64,000 nucleotides of DNA from Bacteroidota bacterium (GTDB lineage: Bacteria > Bacteroidota > Bacteroidia > Chitinophagales > Saprospiraceae), in contig JAHEAQ010000004.1 of the NCBI GenBank assembly GCA_024642705.1, forward strand, positions 60,523 through 124,522. The letters run 5' to 3'. Positions within the stretch are counted from its first letter, which is position 1; the number at the start of each line of letters is the position of its first letter. Positions 17,978 through 28,459 of this stretch are shown piece by piece. The notes beneath the pieces were generated by a model, which did not search any database, had not been told where the DNA came from, and saw only the letters and a program-made list of their open reading frames with translations. Made by a program: the position numbers and the translations under genes.

Positions 17978-19591
17978 TTAAATACCCCGCGATTGAATTT
18001 TATCTCTTTTATTAAAAGCCTTTTCAATAACATTGAATCTTGCTTTTCTTGGATCGACTTTCCCAACTACTTTGCCATCTAAGTCAATATCAAGAATCTC
18101 TTCTTTTTGTGTTTCGTAAAGAGGCCAAGTCGGAAGTCCCATACCATTGGGATTGCCTGTCTTGGCAAAGTTTGCCCAATAGGTATTCATGATCTTTGCT
18201 AATTCTTTTTCTTCATTTGTTGCTTCACCAGGAGAACCCCATCTTGCATTAAGTGTATTAAACACAAATGAGACTTCCGATCCATGGCCAGCGCCATATC
18301 GAGCCCGTTCTCGCGCTGCAACTGGAACATATCCAAACTGAAACATGTAAGCAGGTGCGCCTTTCTCAACCAGAGCTTTTGCTGTCATTCGACCCGGCTC
18401 ACCCCAAACCCAATCCGTGTTAAACTTAGTTTGTACCTCAGCGAATTCTTTATCTCCATTCGGGTCGAAGGCAGCTTTAGCCTCAGCTTCATGTTCACCA
18501 AAAAGTGTAAAAAGTTCTTCTTTAGAAGCAGCAGTACTGACAAATGTGCCACCAATTTCGGCACTGCAATTTCCGATGATGAGTGGAACCTTTGCTTCTC
18601 TGCCAGCTTTGTATGCGCTCTCCGCTGTTTCTATTACTAATTTACCATCGAGGATTGGGCCTGAATAGGTTCGAAGACCCGTGCTATCGTTTTCCTGGCC
18701 GCCATCTAGAATTTCTTCTGCGCTCAACGAACGAAGCTTTGCCAATGCAGCAACATCTGTGCCTACGATTTTATGTTTACGGGCAAAGTTTATTCCTATT
18801 GTTTCTGCTGAAACGGGGTAAAGAAGATCAGCATTTTCTTTATTGATTGGTCTGCCGGTAAGAACACCATCACGACCACCACCAGATTCGCTGATAACTT
18901 TATGGAAAAGTCCTTTTGCGGCTGGTATTGTTAGAAGTGAATGAACGGATACCCCGCCTGCCGAAAAACCGAAAATGGTCACGTTATTCGGATCGCCCCC
19001 AAATTCAGAAATGTTTTTTTGAATCCACTTCAGCGCTGCAATCTGATCCATGTAGGCGTAGCTACCTTTAAATTCATCCGGATGTTCTTTACTCAATGCG
19101 GGGAATGCAAAATGACCGAATCGCCCAAGCCGATAATTGATTGTCATTAAGATGACTCCTTGTTTAGCAAATGAATCTCCTGCTGTTCCGGCACCTGAGC
19201 CGCTACCTCCTACGAAAGCGCCACCATGAATCCAAACCATCACCGGCAATTTTGATTTCTTTGTAGCAGTAGCCGGTGTCCACACATTAAGGAAAAGACA
19301 ATCTTCGGATGTTTTTGCTGTAGACCCTGGCCAGGTTCGTTGTGTACAATCAGCACAAAACTTACTTGCATCGCGCACTTCTTTCCAGGGGGTTATAGGC
19401 TGCGGTGGGCGCCACCGAAATTCTCCAATAGGAGGTGCTGCATAAGGAATTCCTTTAAAAGAGGCCACATCTCCTTCAATGATTCCGCGCACAGTACCTG
19501 ACGCTGTTTTGACTTCCGGACCTGATTTCTGCTGCCCTTGCAAATCGCATACAAAAAGAAGTAGCATAATTCCGATTGATAGTTTTTTCAT
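17978..19591 (-). CDS. Exported type-B carboxylesterase
   Basis: A 537-residue carboxylesterase/para-nitrobenzyl-esterase family enzyme with a signal peptide (LSIGIMLLLFVCDLQGQQ). Markers are FKGIPYAAPPIGEFRW near the start, SEDCLFLNVW, PVMVWIHGGAFVGGSGSG (oxyanion hole), the nucleophile elbow IFGFSAGGVSVH and the catalytic His in GAGHGSEVSFVF. The elbow is GFSAGG rather than the more common GESAGG. It hydrolyses ester bonds outside the cytoplasm; substrate unknown. It sits in the nine-gene cluster between the reductase and IorA genes. Confidence 0.92.
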   Translation of the reverse strand: MKKLSIGIMLLLFVCDLQGQQKSGPEVKTASGTVRGIIEGDVASFKGIPYAAPPIGEFRWRPPQPITPWKEVRDASKFCADCTQRTWPGSTAKTSEDCLFLNVWTPATATKKSKLPVMVWIHGGAFVGGSGSGAGTAGDSFAKQGVILMTINYRLGRFGHFAFPALSKEHPDEFKGSYAYMDQIAALKWIQKNISEFGGDPNNVTIFGFSAGGVSVHSLLTIPAAKGLFHKVISESGGGRDGVLTGRPINKENADLLYPVSAETIGINFARKHKIVGTDVAALAKLRSLSAEEILDGGQENDSTGLRTYSGPILDGKLVIETAESAYKAGREAKVPLIIGNCSAEIGGTFVSTAASKEELFTLFGEHEAEAKAAFDPNGDKEFAEVQTKFNTDWVWGEPGRMTAKALVEKGAPAYMFQFGYVPVAARERARYGAGHGSEVSFVFNTLNARWGSPGEATNEEKELAKIMNTYWANFAKTGNPNGMGLPTWPLYETQKEEILDIDLDGKVVGKVDPRKARFNVIEKAFNKRDKIQSRGI

Positions 19592-19627
19592 ATATTTATA
19601 TTTAATTGTCTTATGTGTCTGGTTTAA

Positions 19628-21614
<1,987 letters not shown>

Positions 21615-21617
21615 TAC

Positions 21618-22238
21618 TTAATTTTTCAGTTTAATTTTCTTCAACCACCTTGTTACTTCAGCTCGTGCTTGAGTTTCCTTTTCACCTTCCATTACGAAAA
21701 GAATTCCGTCCCGCTCGATTCCTCCTTTGATAGAAAAGCCCTCCGAAATTTTGCAGTCAACACATAACTCCTTTACTGTTTCAAAACTGCTCCCGATTCC
21801 ATAACCTCCATTTGTATTGAAAGGCACTATCGTCTTTCCCTTCAGGTCATATTGTTTTAAGAAGCTTTTCATTGGTGGTGGCAGTTTCATTCCCCACGTT
21901 GGAAATCCGATAAACACTACTTCATATTGTTTCATGTTTTCGATCTTTGTTTTCAGCGGAGACAAGAACCCAGTCTCATTTTCTTTCACAACTTGCTCTA
22001 CATGTTTTTTATAATCCTTTGGATAAGGCGTTATCAACTCCAATGCGATGAGATCTCCGCCAATTTCATCGTGGATCATTTGAGCAACTGTTTTGGTATT
22101 ATTGGTTCTTGTTAAGTAAACGATAAGAACTTTTTGATGAGCAAGCAAAGAATTCTCCTCTGGCTTCACGTCTTTCGTCAGACATGCAGAGCAGGTCAAA
22201 GTAAATACAATAAATGCGAGAAGAATTCTGATTACCAT
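21618..22238 (-). CDS. Flavodoxin-like lipoprotein
   Basis: A 206-residue protein starting with a short lipoprotein signal (RILLAFIVFTLTCSAC) and then a flavodoxin fold. The FMN phosphate loop is VYLTRTNNTKTVA, the 50s loop GFPTWGMKLPPP and the 90s loop NTNGGYGIGSSF. It is a flavodoxin_4-type protein, normally cytoplasmic; here a Cys at the lipobox suggests anchoring. ATG 22238 lies 2 bp after the upstream stop; a GTG at 22241 overlaps that stop. It could supply electrons to a neighbour such as the reductases or the molybdoenzyme, but this is inference. Confidence 0.85.
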   Translation of the reverse strand: MVIRILLAFIVFTLTCSACLTKDVKPEENSLLAHQKVLIVYLTRTNNTKTVAQMIHDEIGGDLIALELITPYPKDYKKHVEQVVKENETGFLSPLKTKIENMKQYEVVFIGFPTWGMKLPPPMKSFLKQYDLKGKTIVPFNTNGGYGIGSSFETVKELCVDCKISEGFSIKGGIERDGILFVMEGEKETQARAEVTRWLKKIKLKN

Positions 22239-22240
22239 CA

Positions 22241-22681
22241 CTATTTGGTTGGTGTGTTAACTTTTGTGAAGGACAATGATCTCAGCTTCCATGCATTGTT
22301 TTCTTTAATATACACTTCTGTGACAGCAAAAGGATTGACCACTTCTGTACCTCCAACAACAGCAACCTGTGTAATGTTATTTAGCAGGATAGCGATGTTT
22401 CCAATAATGTTTACGGAAACACTTTGTATATCGGCTTTCTTATAATGAATGCCACCGCTTCGGATGATATTTACTTCCTGCTCTTTGCCCCACGATCCAC
22501 CCGTATGTACGAAGAAAGATTTATCGTCAAAGAGTGCAGAAAGTTTATCAACATTTTTATCGGTCATCCATTGCCATTTCTCTTTCGATAGGGTAATAAT
22601 TTCTTGTTCAACAGGTGAGTTTTGGGCAAAAACGCCTACACATACAAATAAAGTAAGGATGATGCAGACTATTTTTTTCAT
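22241..22681 (-). CDS. Exported SnoaL/NTF2-like protein (DUF4440 type)
   Basis: A 146-residue protein with a signal peptide (KKIVCIILTLFVCVGVFAQ) and an NTF2-like cone fold: EKWQWMTDKNVDKLSALFDD in the helical part, FVHTGGSW, and VTEVYIKENNAWKLRSLSF in the closing sheet. Members bind small ligands or catalyse isomerase/hydrolase reactions; no catalytic role can be read. It is a tandem paralogue of the next gene upstream, with which it shares KWQWMxDKNVDKL. Part of the nine-gene cluster. Confidence 0.85.
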   Translation of the reverse strand: MKKIVCIILTLFVCVGVFAQNSPVEQEIITLSKEKWQWMTDKNVDKLSALFDDKSFFVHTGGSWGKEQEVNIIRSGGIHYKKADIQSVSVNIIGNIAILLNNITQVAVVGGTEVVNPFAVTEVYIKENNAWKLRSLSFTKVNTPTK

Positions 22682-22710
22682 ATTAAATTTTATTTAAAAG
22701 TCTGAGTTAA

Positions 22711-23163
22711 TTAATGTTTGATGATATGGGTATCGCGGACACTGCTGAAGGTCAACGCCAATAGGTTCCACTGTTTGCGGTTTTTTTTGTAAACTTCGGT
22801 TACGGTGAATTCGTTTACCACATCATTGCCCCGAACAAAAGCGGTTAGCGTAATGCGACTCCAAACAATAGCCGTGTCGTCTATAAGTTCTATAGCAACA
22901 TCCTTAACATCGGCATCTTTATACCAAATACTTCCGGATTTAATGATTTCAAGTTCTTCATCCTTCTTCCAGGTTCCACTCATGTGGACGAATTTTGCTT
23001 TATCGTGAAAGAGTGAAGCCAGCTTGTCAACATTTTTGTCTGCCATCCATTGCCACTTCGCTTTAGAAAGGACCTTAATTTCATTTTCTGCGGAAGAATT
23101 TTGTGCGAAGGAAATTTGTCCGATTATAATGAAGAGGAATAACCCAATAATTGATCTTTTCAT
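22711..23163 (-). CDS. Exported SnoaL/NTF2-like protein (DUF4440 type), first gene of island cluster
   Basis: A 150-residue paralogue of the preceding entry: signal peptide KRSIIGLFLFIIIGQISFAQ, then KWQWMADKNVDKLASLFHD, FVHMSGTWKKDEEL and EFTVTEVYKKNRKQWNLLAL. The fold is NTF2-like. It is the first gene of a nine-gene co-directional cluster and is divergent from an AraC regulator, with 165 bp between the two start codons, which is where operators would be expected. A CATCTTTG (one base off TAnnTTTG) lies at 23198-23205 on this strand. Confidence 0.85.
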   Translation of the reverse strand: MKRSIIGLFLFIIIGQISFAQNSSAENEIKVLSKAKWQWMADKNVDKLASLFHDKAKFVHMSGTWKKDEELEIIKSGSIWYKDADVKDVAIELIDDTAIVWSRITLTAFVRGNDVVNEFTVTEVYKKNRKQWNLLALTFSSVRDTHIIKH

Positions 23164-23300
23164 TTTTGATGATTTTGATTTACAATATATTACACTGCAA
23201 AGATGCTATATTCCATACTAGTCGTCTTATACAAATTACGGTTTTACATACCAATTTCACTGATTTCGCAATGGCATGGGAAAACGAACCGATAAGTGCT

Positions 23301-23308
23301 TATCTTTG
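23301..23308 (+). promoter_or_regulatory. Candidate -7 box for the island AraC gene
   Basis: TATCTTTG, 20 nt upstream of the ATG at 23329, matches TAnnTTTG. No clear -33 element. It lies downstream of the in-frame GTG at 23296, which argues for the ATG as start. Confidence 0.4.
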
Positions 23309-23328
23309 AAGCATCAAAACGAATTTTT

Positions 23329-24225
23329 ATGGAAGAGATATTAAAATTTGATTCGGTCGGTCAGTACAATGCATTCAACAATCACGAAACACTGCATCCG
23401 CTGGTTAGCGTGATTGATTTTTCACAGGCCGATCCAAGAAGATTACGCAAAACTTATTTTGGTTTTTATCTGATTTTATTGAAAGATGTACTTTGCGGAG
23501 ATCTACGCTATGGAAAAAATACATACGATTATCAGGAAGGGACATTGATATTTATTGGTTCAGGGCAGATGCTCACCGGAGAAAGCAAAGAGTTGTACCA
23601 ACCAAAAGGCTTTGGTGTAATTTTTCATCCTGATTTGATTAAAGGAACTTCATTAGGAAGAAACATTGAACAGTACTCATTCTTTAGTTATGAACTCAAT
23701 GAAGCCCTGCACATCTCTAACCGCGAACGGCAGCTTGTTATAGATTGTTTTGCTAAGTTAAAATTTGAATTGGAGCATGCTGTAGACAAGCACAGCAAGA
23801 CATTGATTGCCACGAACATTGAATTACTGTTGAACTATTGTGTTCGTTTCTATGATCGGCAGTTCATTACAAGGGACAGTGCCAACAAGGGCATTCTGGA
23901 AAAGTTTGAAACTCTGCTCAATGCATATTTCTCGTCTGACAAACCATTTGAAGTCGGATTGCCTTCGGTTGCCTACTGTGCTGATGAACTTAATCTATCG
24001 GCAAATTATTTTGGTGATTTAATAAAAAAAGAGACCGGTATATCAGCACTTAAATTCATCCATCTCAAATTAATGGATGTAGCCAAAGAAAGAATTACCA
24101 ATGCCAATAATTCGGTTAGCACGGTAGCCTATGAATTAGGGTTCAAATATCCTCAACACTTTACACGTATGTTTAAGCAACATGTTGGAGTAACACCTTT
24201 GGAATATAGGAGTTCAATGAATTAA
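23329..24225 (+). CDS. AraC-family transcriptional regulator, divergent from the island cluster
   Basis: A 298-residue regulator. The N-terminal 170 residues form a cupin-like sensing domain (for example DYQEGTLIFIGSGQMLTGES and YQPKGFGVIFHPDLI). The C-terminal 100 residues carry two helix-turn-helix motifs: AYCADELNLSANYFGDLIKK and the AraC signature VSTVAYELGFKYPQHFTRMF with VGVTPLEYR at the end. It likely controls the divergent nine-gene cluster. ATG 23329 was chosen over a GTG at 23296 because a TAtcTTTG box lies between them. In E. coli the AraC regulator YqhC controls an aldehyde reductase and DkgA in response to aldehydes, which is a suggestive but only partial parallel. Confidence 0.9.
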   Translation: MEEILKFDSVGQYNAFNNHETLHPLVSVIDFSQADPRRLRKTYFGFYLILLKDVLCGDLRYGKNTYDYQEGTLIFIGSGQMLTGESKELYQPKGFGVIFHPDLIKGTSLGRNIEQYSFFSYELNEALHISNRERQLVIDCFAKLKFELEHAVDKHSKTLIATNIELLLNYCVRFYDRQFITRDSANKGILEKFETLLNAYFSSDKPFEVGLPSVAYCADELNLSANYFGDLIKKETGISALKFIHLKLMDVAKERITNANNSVSTVAYELGFKYPQHFTRMFKQHVGVTPLEYRSSMN

Positions 24226-24256
24226 TTCTTGCCGCTGAAATTCAAATATACTTCAC

Positions 24257-24556
24257 CTATTTATTATTGAACTGTTGTGTCGATTGCCCGGTATTTCGAT
24301 TGCCTACAATCTTAATCTTGTTTAGTTCAGCAGTTAGCCTTTGTAATTCATATGCTTCAAGCTTTTAATTAGCAGCCTACATATTTTCCTGAAGATGAGC
24401 TGGTTTAGTGTTTTCTGGAATTGGTACAATAAAAGGTTTTTGAGCCTATAACCATGCCAATGAAACCGTGCTACCATTAAACCACTTTGATCACCAAATT
24501 CCTTTAATTTCTCAATCAAAGGCAAGTTGGCAATGAGTGCTTCTTTCTGATACAGG
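24257..24556 (-). pseudogene. C-terminal remnant of an aldo/keto reductase
   Basis: Across frames the minus strand reads ALIANLPLIEKLKEFGDQSG, then KKPFIVPIPENTKPAHLQENM, a stop, and LEAYELQRLTAELNKIKIVG to QQFNNK and a stop at 24257. This is the end of an AKR (compare the intact neighbour's PFIVPLFGTTKLSHLEEDL), broken by frameshifts near 24460 and by in-frame stops. It is fused at about 24558 to an esterase remnant, so a deletion removed everything between two former genes. Confidence 0.75.
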
Positions 24557-24559
24557 GGT

Positions 24560-24715
24560 AATCAGTAGTACTTTACCTTTTGCATTCGATGACAGGTAGA
24601 TATCCAGCAGGTGCTTGTTTAGTGTATCCTCGTTGTAGGCGATGTTTCCATGCAACGAAGTGGCGTTTGGAAATAAATCGTTGATAGAGTTGGTTTGTGA
24701 ATCGCCAGTTGTCAA
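24560..24715 (-). pseudogene. N-terminal remnant of an esterase, paralogue of the gene at 14145-15041
   Basis: The frame reads [20 protein letters not shown], then LDIYLSSNAKGKVLLI, against [36 protein letters not shown] in the intact esterase. Homology stops exactly at 24560, before the oxyanion-hole motif, where aldo/keto-reductase sequence begins. The upstream signal peptide region is degraded. Confidence 0.8.
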
Positions 24716-24804
24716 TACTTTCAGTGAAAGCGAAACGATCGTGTAAGCAATTCTATAGATGATACTTGCCTGATTATTCAGATGAATAGATCAGTTTTAA
24801 ATCA

Positions 24805-25199
24805 CTATTCTGAAATAATGATTTGATATTGCGCATCACTTCCTTTCTCCATCCATTCCACAACTTTTCCATTCAGTTCTTATTAAATGGCGATGCGTGT
24901 CATGGCCAATGTTGCCGAAGCTGTATGCCAATGATTTTCATCTGGAATAAACCACACGATGTCTCCCGGTCGGATTTCTTCAATGGCACTACCTTCACTT
25001 TGTACTAATCTTATTCCGGACAATACAATTAAAGTTTGCCCGAGAGGATGCGTGTGCCACGCTGTCCTCGCTCCAGGCTCAAATGTTACTTCGGCTGCAT
25101 TAGCCCGGCTGTGTCAAAATAGTTGATGCGAACTAATCTAGTGAACCAATCTTCTGAACCTTTGACCAAGGGTTGAGAACCTAATTTAATAATTTCAAT
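24805..25199 (-). pseudogene. Cupin gene with frameshift and stop codons
   Basis: The start region reads EIIKLGSQPLVKGSEDWFTR and [11 protein letters not shown]; after a frameshift near 25115 it goes on as [20 protein letters not shown], then [20 protein letters not shown]. Two consecutive TAA stops at 24880-24885 follow TRIAI, and homology resumes as ELNGKVVEWMEKGSDAQYQ. The start codon is also lost (ATT in place of ATG). This is a COG1917-type cupin with both metal-binding motifs still recognisable, recently inactivated. Confidence 0.8.
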
Positions 25200-25201
25200 T
25201 G

Positions 25202-25237
25202 TTAGTTACTCGATTTATAATCCTCATCTGTATATGG
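25202..25237 (-). pseudogene. C-terminal scrap of a cupin-lipoprotein gene
   Basis: Twelve codons read PYTDEDYKSSN and stop, matching the end of the intact cupin lipoprotein (EPVTNEQYKSNN). Both ends are followed by the same EIIKLGSQ start of a second cupin, so this is the trace of a duplicated cupin pair. Confidence 0.55.
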
Positions 25238-25296
25238 CTAAAGATTAAATATCGCCATATAGCAGTTTGGAATGTTACTTTCTGTATGGTTAAGTT

Positions 25297-26418
25297 TTAG
25301 TACTCCACTCGCGATTGTTGCAATGCATCATAACGTTCTCCAGTAACCGCGAATTCAGAAACTTTCTTTTCCAACTCCTCAATTTCATCTTGAGAAAGTG
25401 AAAAATCGGCAGTCCGCAAATCTTCTTCTAGGTGTGACAATTTTGTTGTTCCGAAGAGTGGCACGATAAACGGATACTTGTGCATCATCCAGGCCATGCT
25501 TACCTGTGCAGGCGTCATTCCACGTGTCTTCCCAAATTCAATCACAACTTGCAGAATACGAGTGTTAGCTCTAAGCGCTTCAGGTGTGAAGGGAGGCCAT
25601 ATTCCGCGAATATCATTTGTATTCATGTCTGAATACTCCGTCAGAGATCCAGCAAGGAATCCACGATTTACTGGACTATATGCTGTAAAACCTATACCAA
25701 GTTCCTGGAGTGTTGAGAAAACTTCGGTTTCGGGTTTTCGAAACATCAAATGGTATTCGCTTTGAACCGTAGTGACCGGATGAACTTTATGGGCGCGTCT
25801 GATTGTTTCAGCGCCTACTTCGCTCAAACCAAAATATCGAACTTTTCCTTCCTTAATAAGATCGGATACTGCACCAGCAACATCTTCAATTGGAACAGAA
25901 CGGTCGATGCGATGTTGGTGGTAAAGATCGATATAGTCAGTTTTAAGTCTTCGAAGAGAAGCCTCGCACGCTGCTTTTATCCGTTCGGGACGGTTGTCAT
26001 TCAATGGAGGATTTTTTGTGAGGTCAACTGTAAACTTGGTACTTATAAGAACCTTGTCTCTCATCGTAGCTATGGCTCGACCTAGCAATTCTTCGTTTTT
26101 TCCTGCACTGTAACCCTCAGCAGTATCGAAGAAATTACACCCACGATCATAAGCCTGTTGGATAAGTTTTTCCATTGACTTTTCATTGGGAACGATTCCA
26201 CGTCCGCTTTGCATTCCCATACAACCAAGATAAAGGGCTGGTACAGTTAAAGCGGCTTTTCCACTTCCAAGCGTACGCTTTTTCGTTAGAATTGTACACC
26301 CTTCACCTTGAGAACTATTACTGCTAGTACCTGAGTTTGCATTTGAAACTATGGAATTGGTCAGGAATAACCCGGCACCGGTTATAGCACTTGATTTCAT
26401 AAGATCACGTCTTTTCAT
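25297..26418 (-). CDS. Tat-exported aldo/keto reductase (YakC/AKR13-like)
   Basis: A 373-residue AKR with a twin-arginine leader (KRRDLMKSSAITGAGLFL) and a short linker to the enzyme. The catalytic set is present: Asp and Tyr in FFDTAEGYSAGKNEELLG, Lys in LISTKFTVDL and His in DLYHQHRIDRSVP. The C-terminal cofactor loop is PFIVPLFGTTKLSHLEEDL. Export of an NADPH-type reductase would require loading of cofactor before Tat transport, as happens for some periplasmic oxidoreductases. It lies between two cupin remnants and is the intact relative of the AKR corpse at 24257-24556. Confidence 0.9.
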   Translation of the reverse strand: MKRRDLMKSSAITGAGLFLTNSIVSNANSGTSSNSSQGEGCTILTKKRTLGSGKAALTVPALYLGCMGMQSGRGIVPNEKSMEKLIQQAYDRGCNFFDTAEGYSAGKNEELLGRAIATMRDKVLISTKFTVDLTKNPPLNDNRPERIKAACEASLRRLKTDYIDLYHQHRIDRSVPIEDVAGAVSDLIKEGKVRYFGLSEVGAETIRRAHKVHPVTTVQSEYHLMFRKPETEVFSTLQELGIGFTAYSPVNRGFLAGSLTEYSDMNTNDIRGIWPPFTPEALRANTRILQVVIEFGKTRGMTPAQVSMAWMMHKYPFIVPLFGTTKLSHLEEDLRTADFSLSQDEIEELEKKVSEFAVTGERYDALQQSRVEY

Positions 26419-26512
26419 ATTTTGTTGATTTTATTTTACTGTTATCTAGATTAATTATACAATGATGTAACGTTATAGATTTATTGAAGTTACTTACCGA
26501 TTTTAGTTTGAC

Positions 26513-26618
26513 ACATTATTTTTACCGGTTTTAAACGGTCCTGAAAAGCAAGCTTTGCAAGTAAACGAATCTTCAGGGCCTTTGACGGATGTTGAGAACC
26601 TAATTTAATAATTTCCAT
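26513..26618 (-). pseudogene. N-terminal remnant of a second cupin gene
   Basis: ATG at 26616-26618 begins MEIIKLGSQ; after a frameshift it continues KGPEDSFTCKACFSGPFKTG and ends at a stop at 26513. It matches the start of the cupin pseudogene at 24805-25199 (SQPLVKGSEDWFTR). The DNA match between 26568-26615 and 25149-25196 is strong (about 47 bp with few differences), so the two are copies. The rest of 26419-26512 holds nothing I can support. Confidence 0.7.
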
Positions 26619-26623
26619 TCCTT

Positions 26624-27121
26624 TTAGTTGTTAGATTTATACTGCTCATTTGTAACTGGCTCCATCCAAGTGACAAACCCATTTTCTGTCTTTGGCAGAA
26701 TATACATTTGAGTAAGACTATTATTTTCTGTTGCCCCATGCCAGTGCCTTGTATTTGCCGGAACCTTGATTACTTCACCCTTTTTCATCGTTTGCCTTGC
26801 CTGTCCCTCAAGTTGATGATAACCCTCACCGTCGAGTACAATTAAAATTTGCCCACTTGGGTGGATGTGCCAATTAGATCGTGCACTTTTCTCGAAATAA
26901 ACATTTCCAACAAGTGTATTGTATATAGAATCGTTTGCGACTAGGCCAAAATTATAGACCTCACCTGTGAAGTTAGCTGCAGACCCAAGTTCACCTTTAG
27001 GAAAAATTGCCTCTTCAAAAGGATCCGATTCTGATGGTTGACTTTCACCTTTATCGTTGCAACTAATCAGTGTTGCCAGCAATAACAAGACGCTGATGGA
27101 ATTAATAAGTTTGAATTTCAT
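26624..27121 (-). CDS. Cupin-domain lipoprotein
   Basis: A 165-residue protein with a lipoprotein signal (SISVLLLLATLISCND) and one cupin domain: motif 1 SARSNWHIHPSGQILIVLDG and motif 2 KKGEVIKVPANTRHWHGA. It ends EPVTNEQYKSNN. Metal binding is likely; the reaction is unknown. The same cupin type forms the C-terminal part of the CMD-cupin fusion at 20511-21614. It lies 31 bp downstream of an exported hydrolase and is probably co-transcribed with it. Confidence 0.85.
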   Translation of the reverse strand: MKFKLINSISVLLLLATLISCNDKGESQPSESDPFEEAIFPKGELGSAANFTGEVYNFGLVANDSIYNTLVGNVYFEKSARSNWHIHPSGQILIVLDGEGYHQLEGQARQTMKKGEVIKVPANTRHWHGATENNSLTQMYILPKTENGFVTWMEPVTNEQYKSNN

Positions 27122-27152
27122 ATGTGAGCTGTTAGTTTATCTTATTAAGTGA

Positions 27153-28409
27153 TTACAATTTATAGAAAACGTCATCGAAGAATGTGCGCATCGCATCAGC
27201 ATACTTGACACCAAATTGAGAGAATGTTGATCTCGTAGTGACATCTGGTTTCCAATCAAAGAAAGCGTGACTGGCTCCTTCAACTTGAATATACTCGACC
27301 TTTTGTCCAGCTTTCTGCAGAACTTCAACATAGGGCTGAACCACTGTATCTGGTACAATTGGATCGTTAATGCCACGTACAATGAAATGTGGAAGCGAAC
27401 GCTCACTCATGTTAGGAACATGCTCAATAGGAGAAATAGCATCCCAATACGCTTGGTCTTTTTGTTCAAGAAAGTCTTTAAAGTCAGAAGCGCGGAAAGG
27501 TCCGTAACTTGGAGCGACAGCTTTTACTGCGTCAGTAATCTGTTTTTTTACCTGGTCAATTGATCTTCCTTTTGGTATATAACTTGGGATGTATTGATAT
27601 ACACCTTCATGTTCTCCAAAACCACCATTGCCTATGAGTGGGCTTAGTGTAGCTGCTGCTGCTGATAAATGTCCGCCAGCGCTGTCACCTGTAACAGCGA
27701 TGCGACTTGGATCTGCTCCATACTTTTTAGCATTATCCTGAATATGAGCAATTGCACCAAACACATCTTCGATTAGTTGGTGCATGTGCGTTGGTTTCGG
27801 CTCTCCATCAAGCTTGTTGATCCATCGATAGTCGATGCTAAAAACTACGTAGCGTCCACCTTTCACCAACTCACGAGCAAGTCCACGCATAATGTCTTCG
27901 TTGTTTGATGACCAACCCCCTCCGTGGACAATAACAATGCATGGGAGGTTATTTGCCTTTTTTGGAGAAAAGACATCATATTTAAGTGGTTTTATCCCGG
28001 GCTTTGCATAAACAACATCTTGGCTAACATTGATATTTTCTACAAGCGATCTTTCCACAAAAGTGGCGCCAATAAGCATGTCCTTGGTGACTGTTATTTT
28101 CATGGTTGGTGTAAAACTTTCATAGCTCGTAGTTCCCCACATGCCACCTAGCACTGTGTAGTAGATTGCATCTAAGGCGTAGTTAGAAGAAGGAGTAGCT
28201 TTGACCGTCAGAACGGTTCCTGCTGCCACCTTTCCATCCGCAGAGATCTTTGGATCTACAGTAAAGAAACCATTCTCAATAGGCGAAAGCGTCACTGTAT
28301 ATGTTTCTGGAAACATCATATCGGTAAATTTGTTTGCGCAGGCTCTATTACCATAGGTAGTAAAGGCAAACACTATAAAGAAGATGTTGTAAGAGATTTT
28401 TGAATTCAT
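27153..28409 (-). CDS. Exported alpha/beta-hydrolase with N-terminal InlB-like repeat domain
   Basis: A 418-residue protein with a signal peptide (SYNIFFIVFAFTTYGNRACA). Residues about 35-115 resemble a divergent InlB/Bacterial_2-type repeat (VTLSPIENGFFTVDP, then VLTVKATPSSNYALDAI and MLIGATFVE). The hydrolase follows: CIVIVHGGGWSSNNED (oxyanion hole), AVTGDSAGGHLSAAAATLS (nucleophile Ser), GINDPIVPDTV (Asp) and EGASHAFFDW (His). It is a BD-FAE-like esterase. The extra domain may bind a surface or substrate. It heads a small operon with the cupin lipoprotein. Confidence 0.85.
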   Translation of the reverse strand: MNSKISYNIFFIVFAFTTYGNRACANKFTDMMFPETYTVTLSPIENGFFTVDPKISADGKVAAGTVLTVKATPSSNYALDAIYYTVLGGMWGTTSYESFTPTMKITVTKDMLIGATFVERSLVENINVSQDVVYAKPGIKPLKYDVFSPKKANNLPCIVIVHGGGWSSNNEDIMRGLARELVKGGRYVVFSIDYRWINKLDGEPKPTHMHQLIEDVFGAIAHIQDNAKKYGADPSRIAVTGDSAGGHLSAAAATLSPLIGNGGFGEHEGVYQYIPSYIPKGRSIDQVKKQITDAVKAVAPSYGPFRASDFKDFLEQKDQAYWDAISPIEHVPNMSERSLPHFIVRGINDPIVPDTVVQPYVEVLQKAGQKVEYIQVEGASHAFFDWKPDVTTRSTFSQFGVKYADAMRTFFDDVFYKL

Positions 28410-28459
28410 AATTATTTATTGATTTAAGAATTAGCTTAATTTTTCTATCCATTAAAATT

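Noticed and set aside
23296..23328. GTG start for the AraC gene
   Set aside because: A TAtcTTTG promoter box lies within this stretch and homologues start at the downstream ATG.
24560..24715. A functional short gene starting at 24715
   Set aside because: It is an esterase head that ends before the catalytic core and changes to another family in mid-frame.
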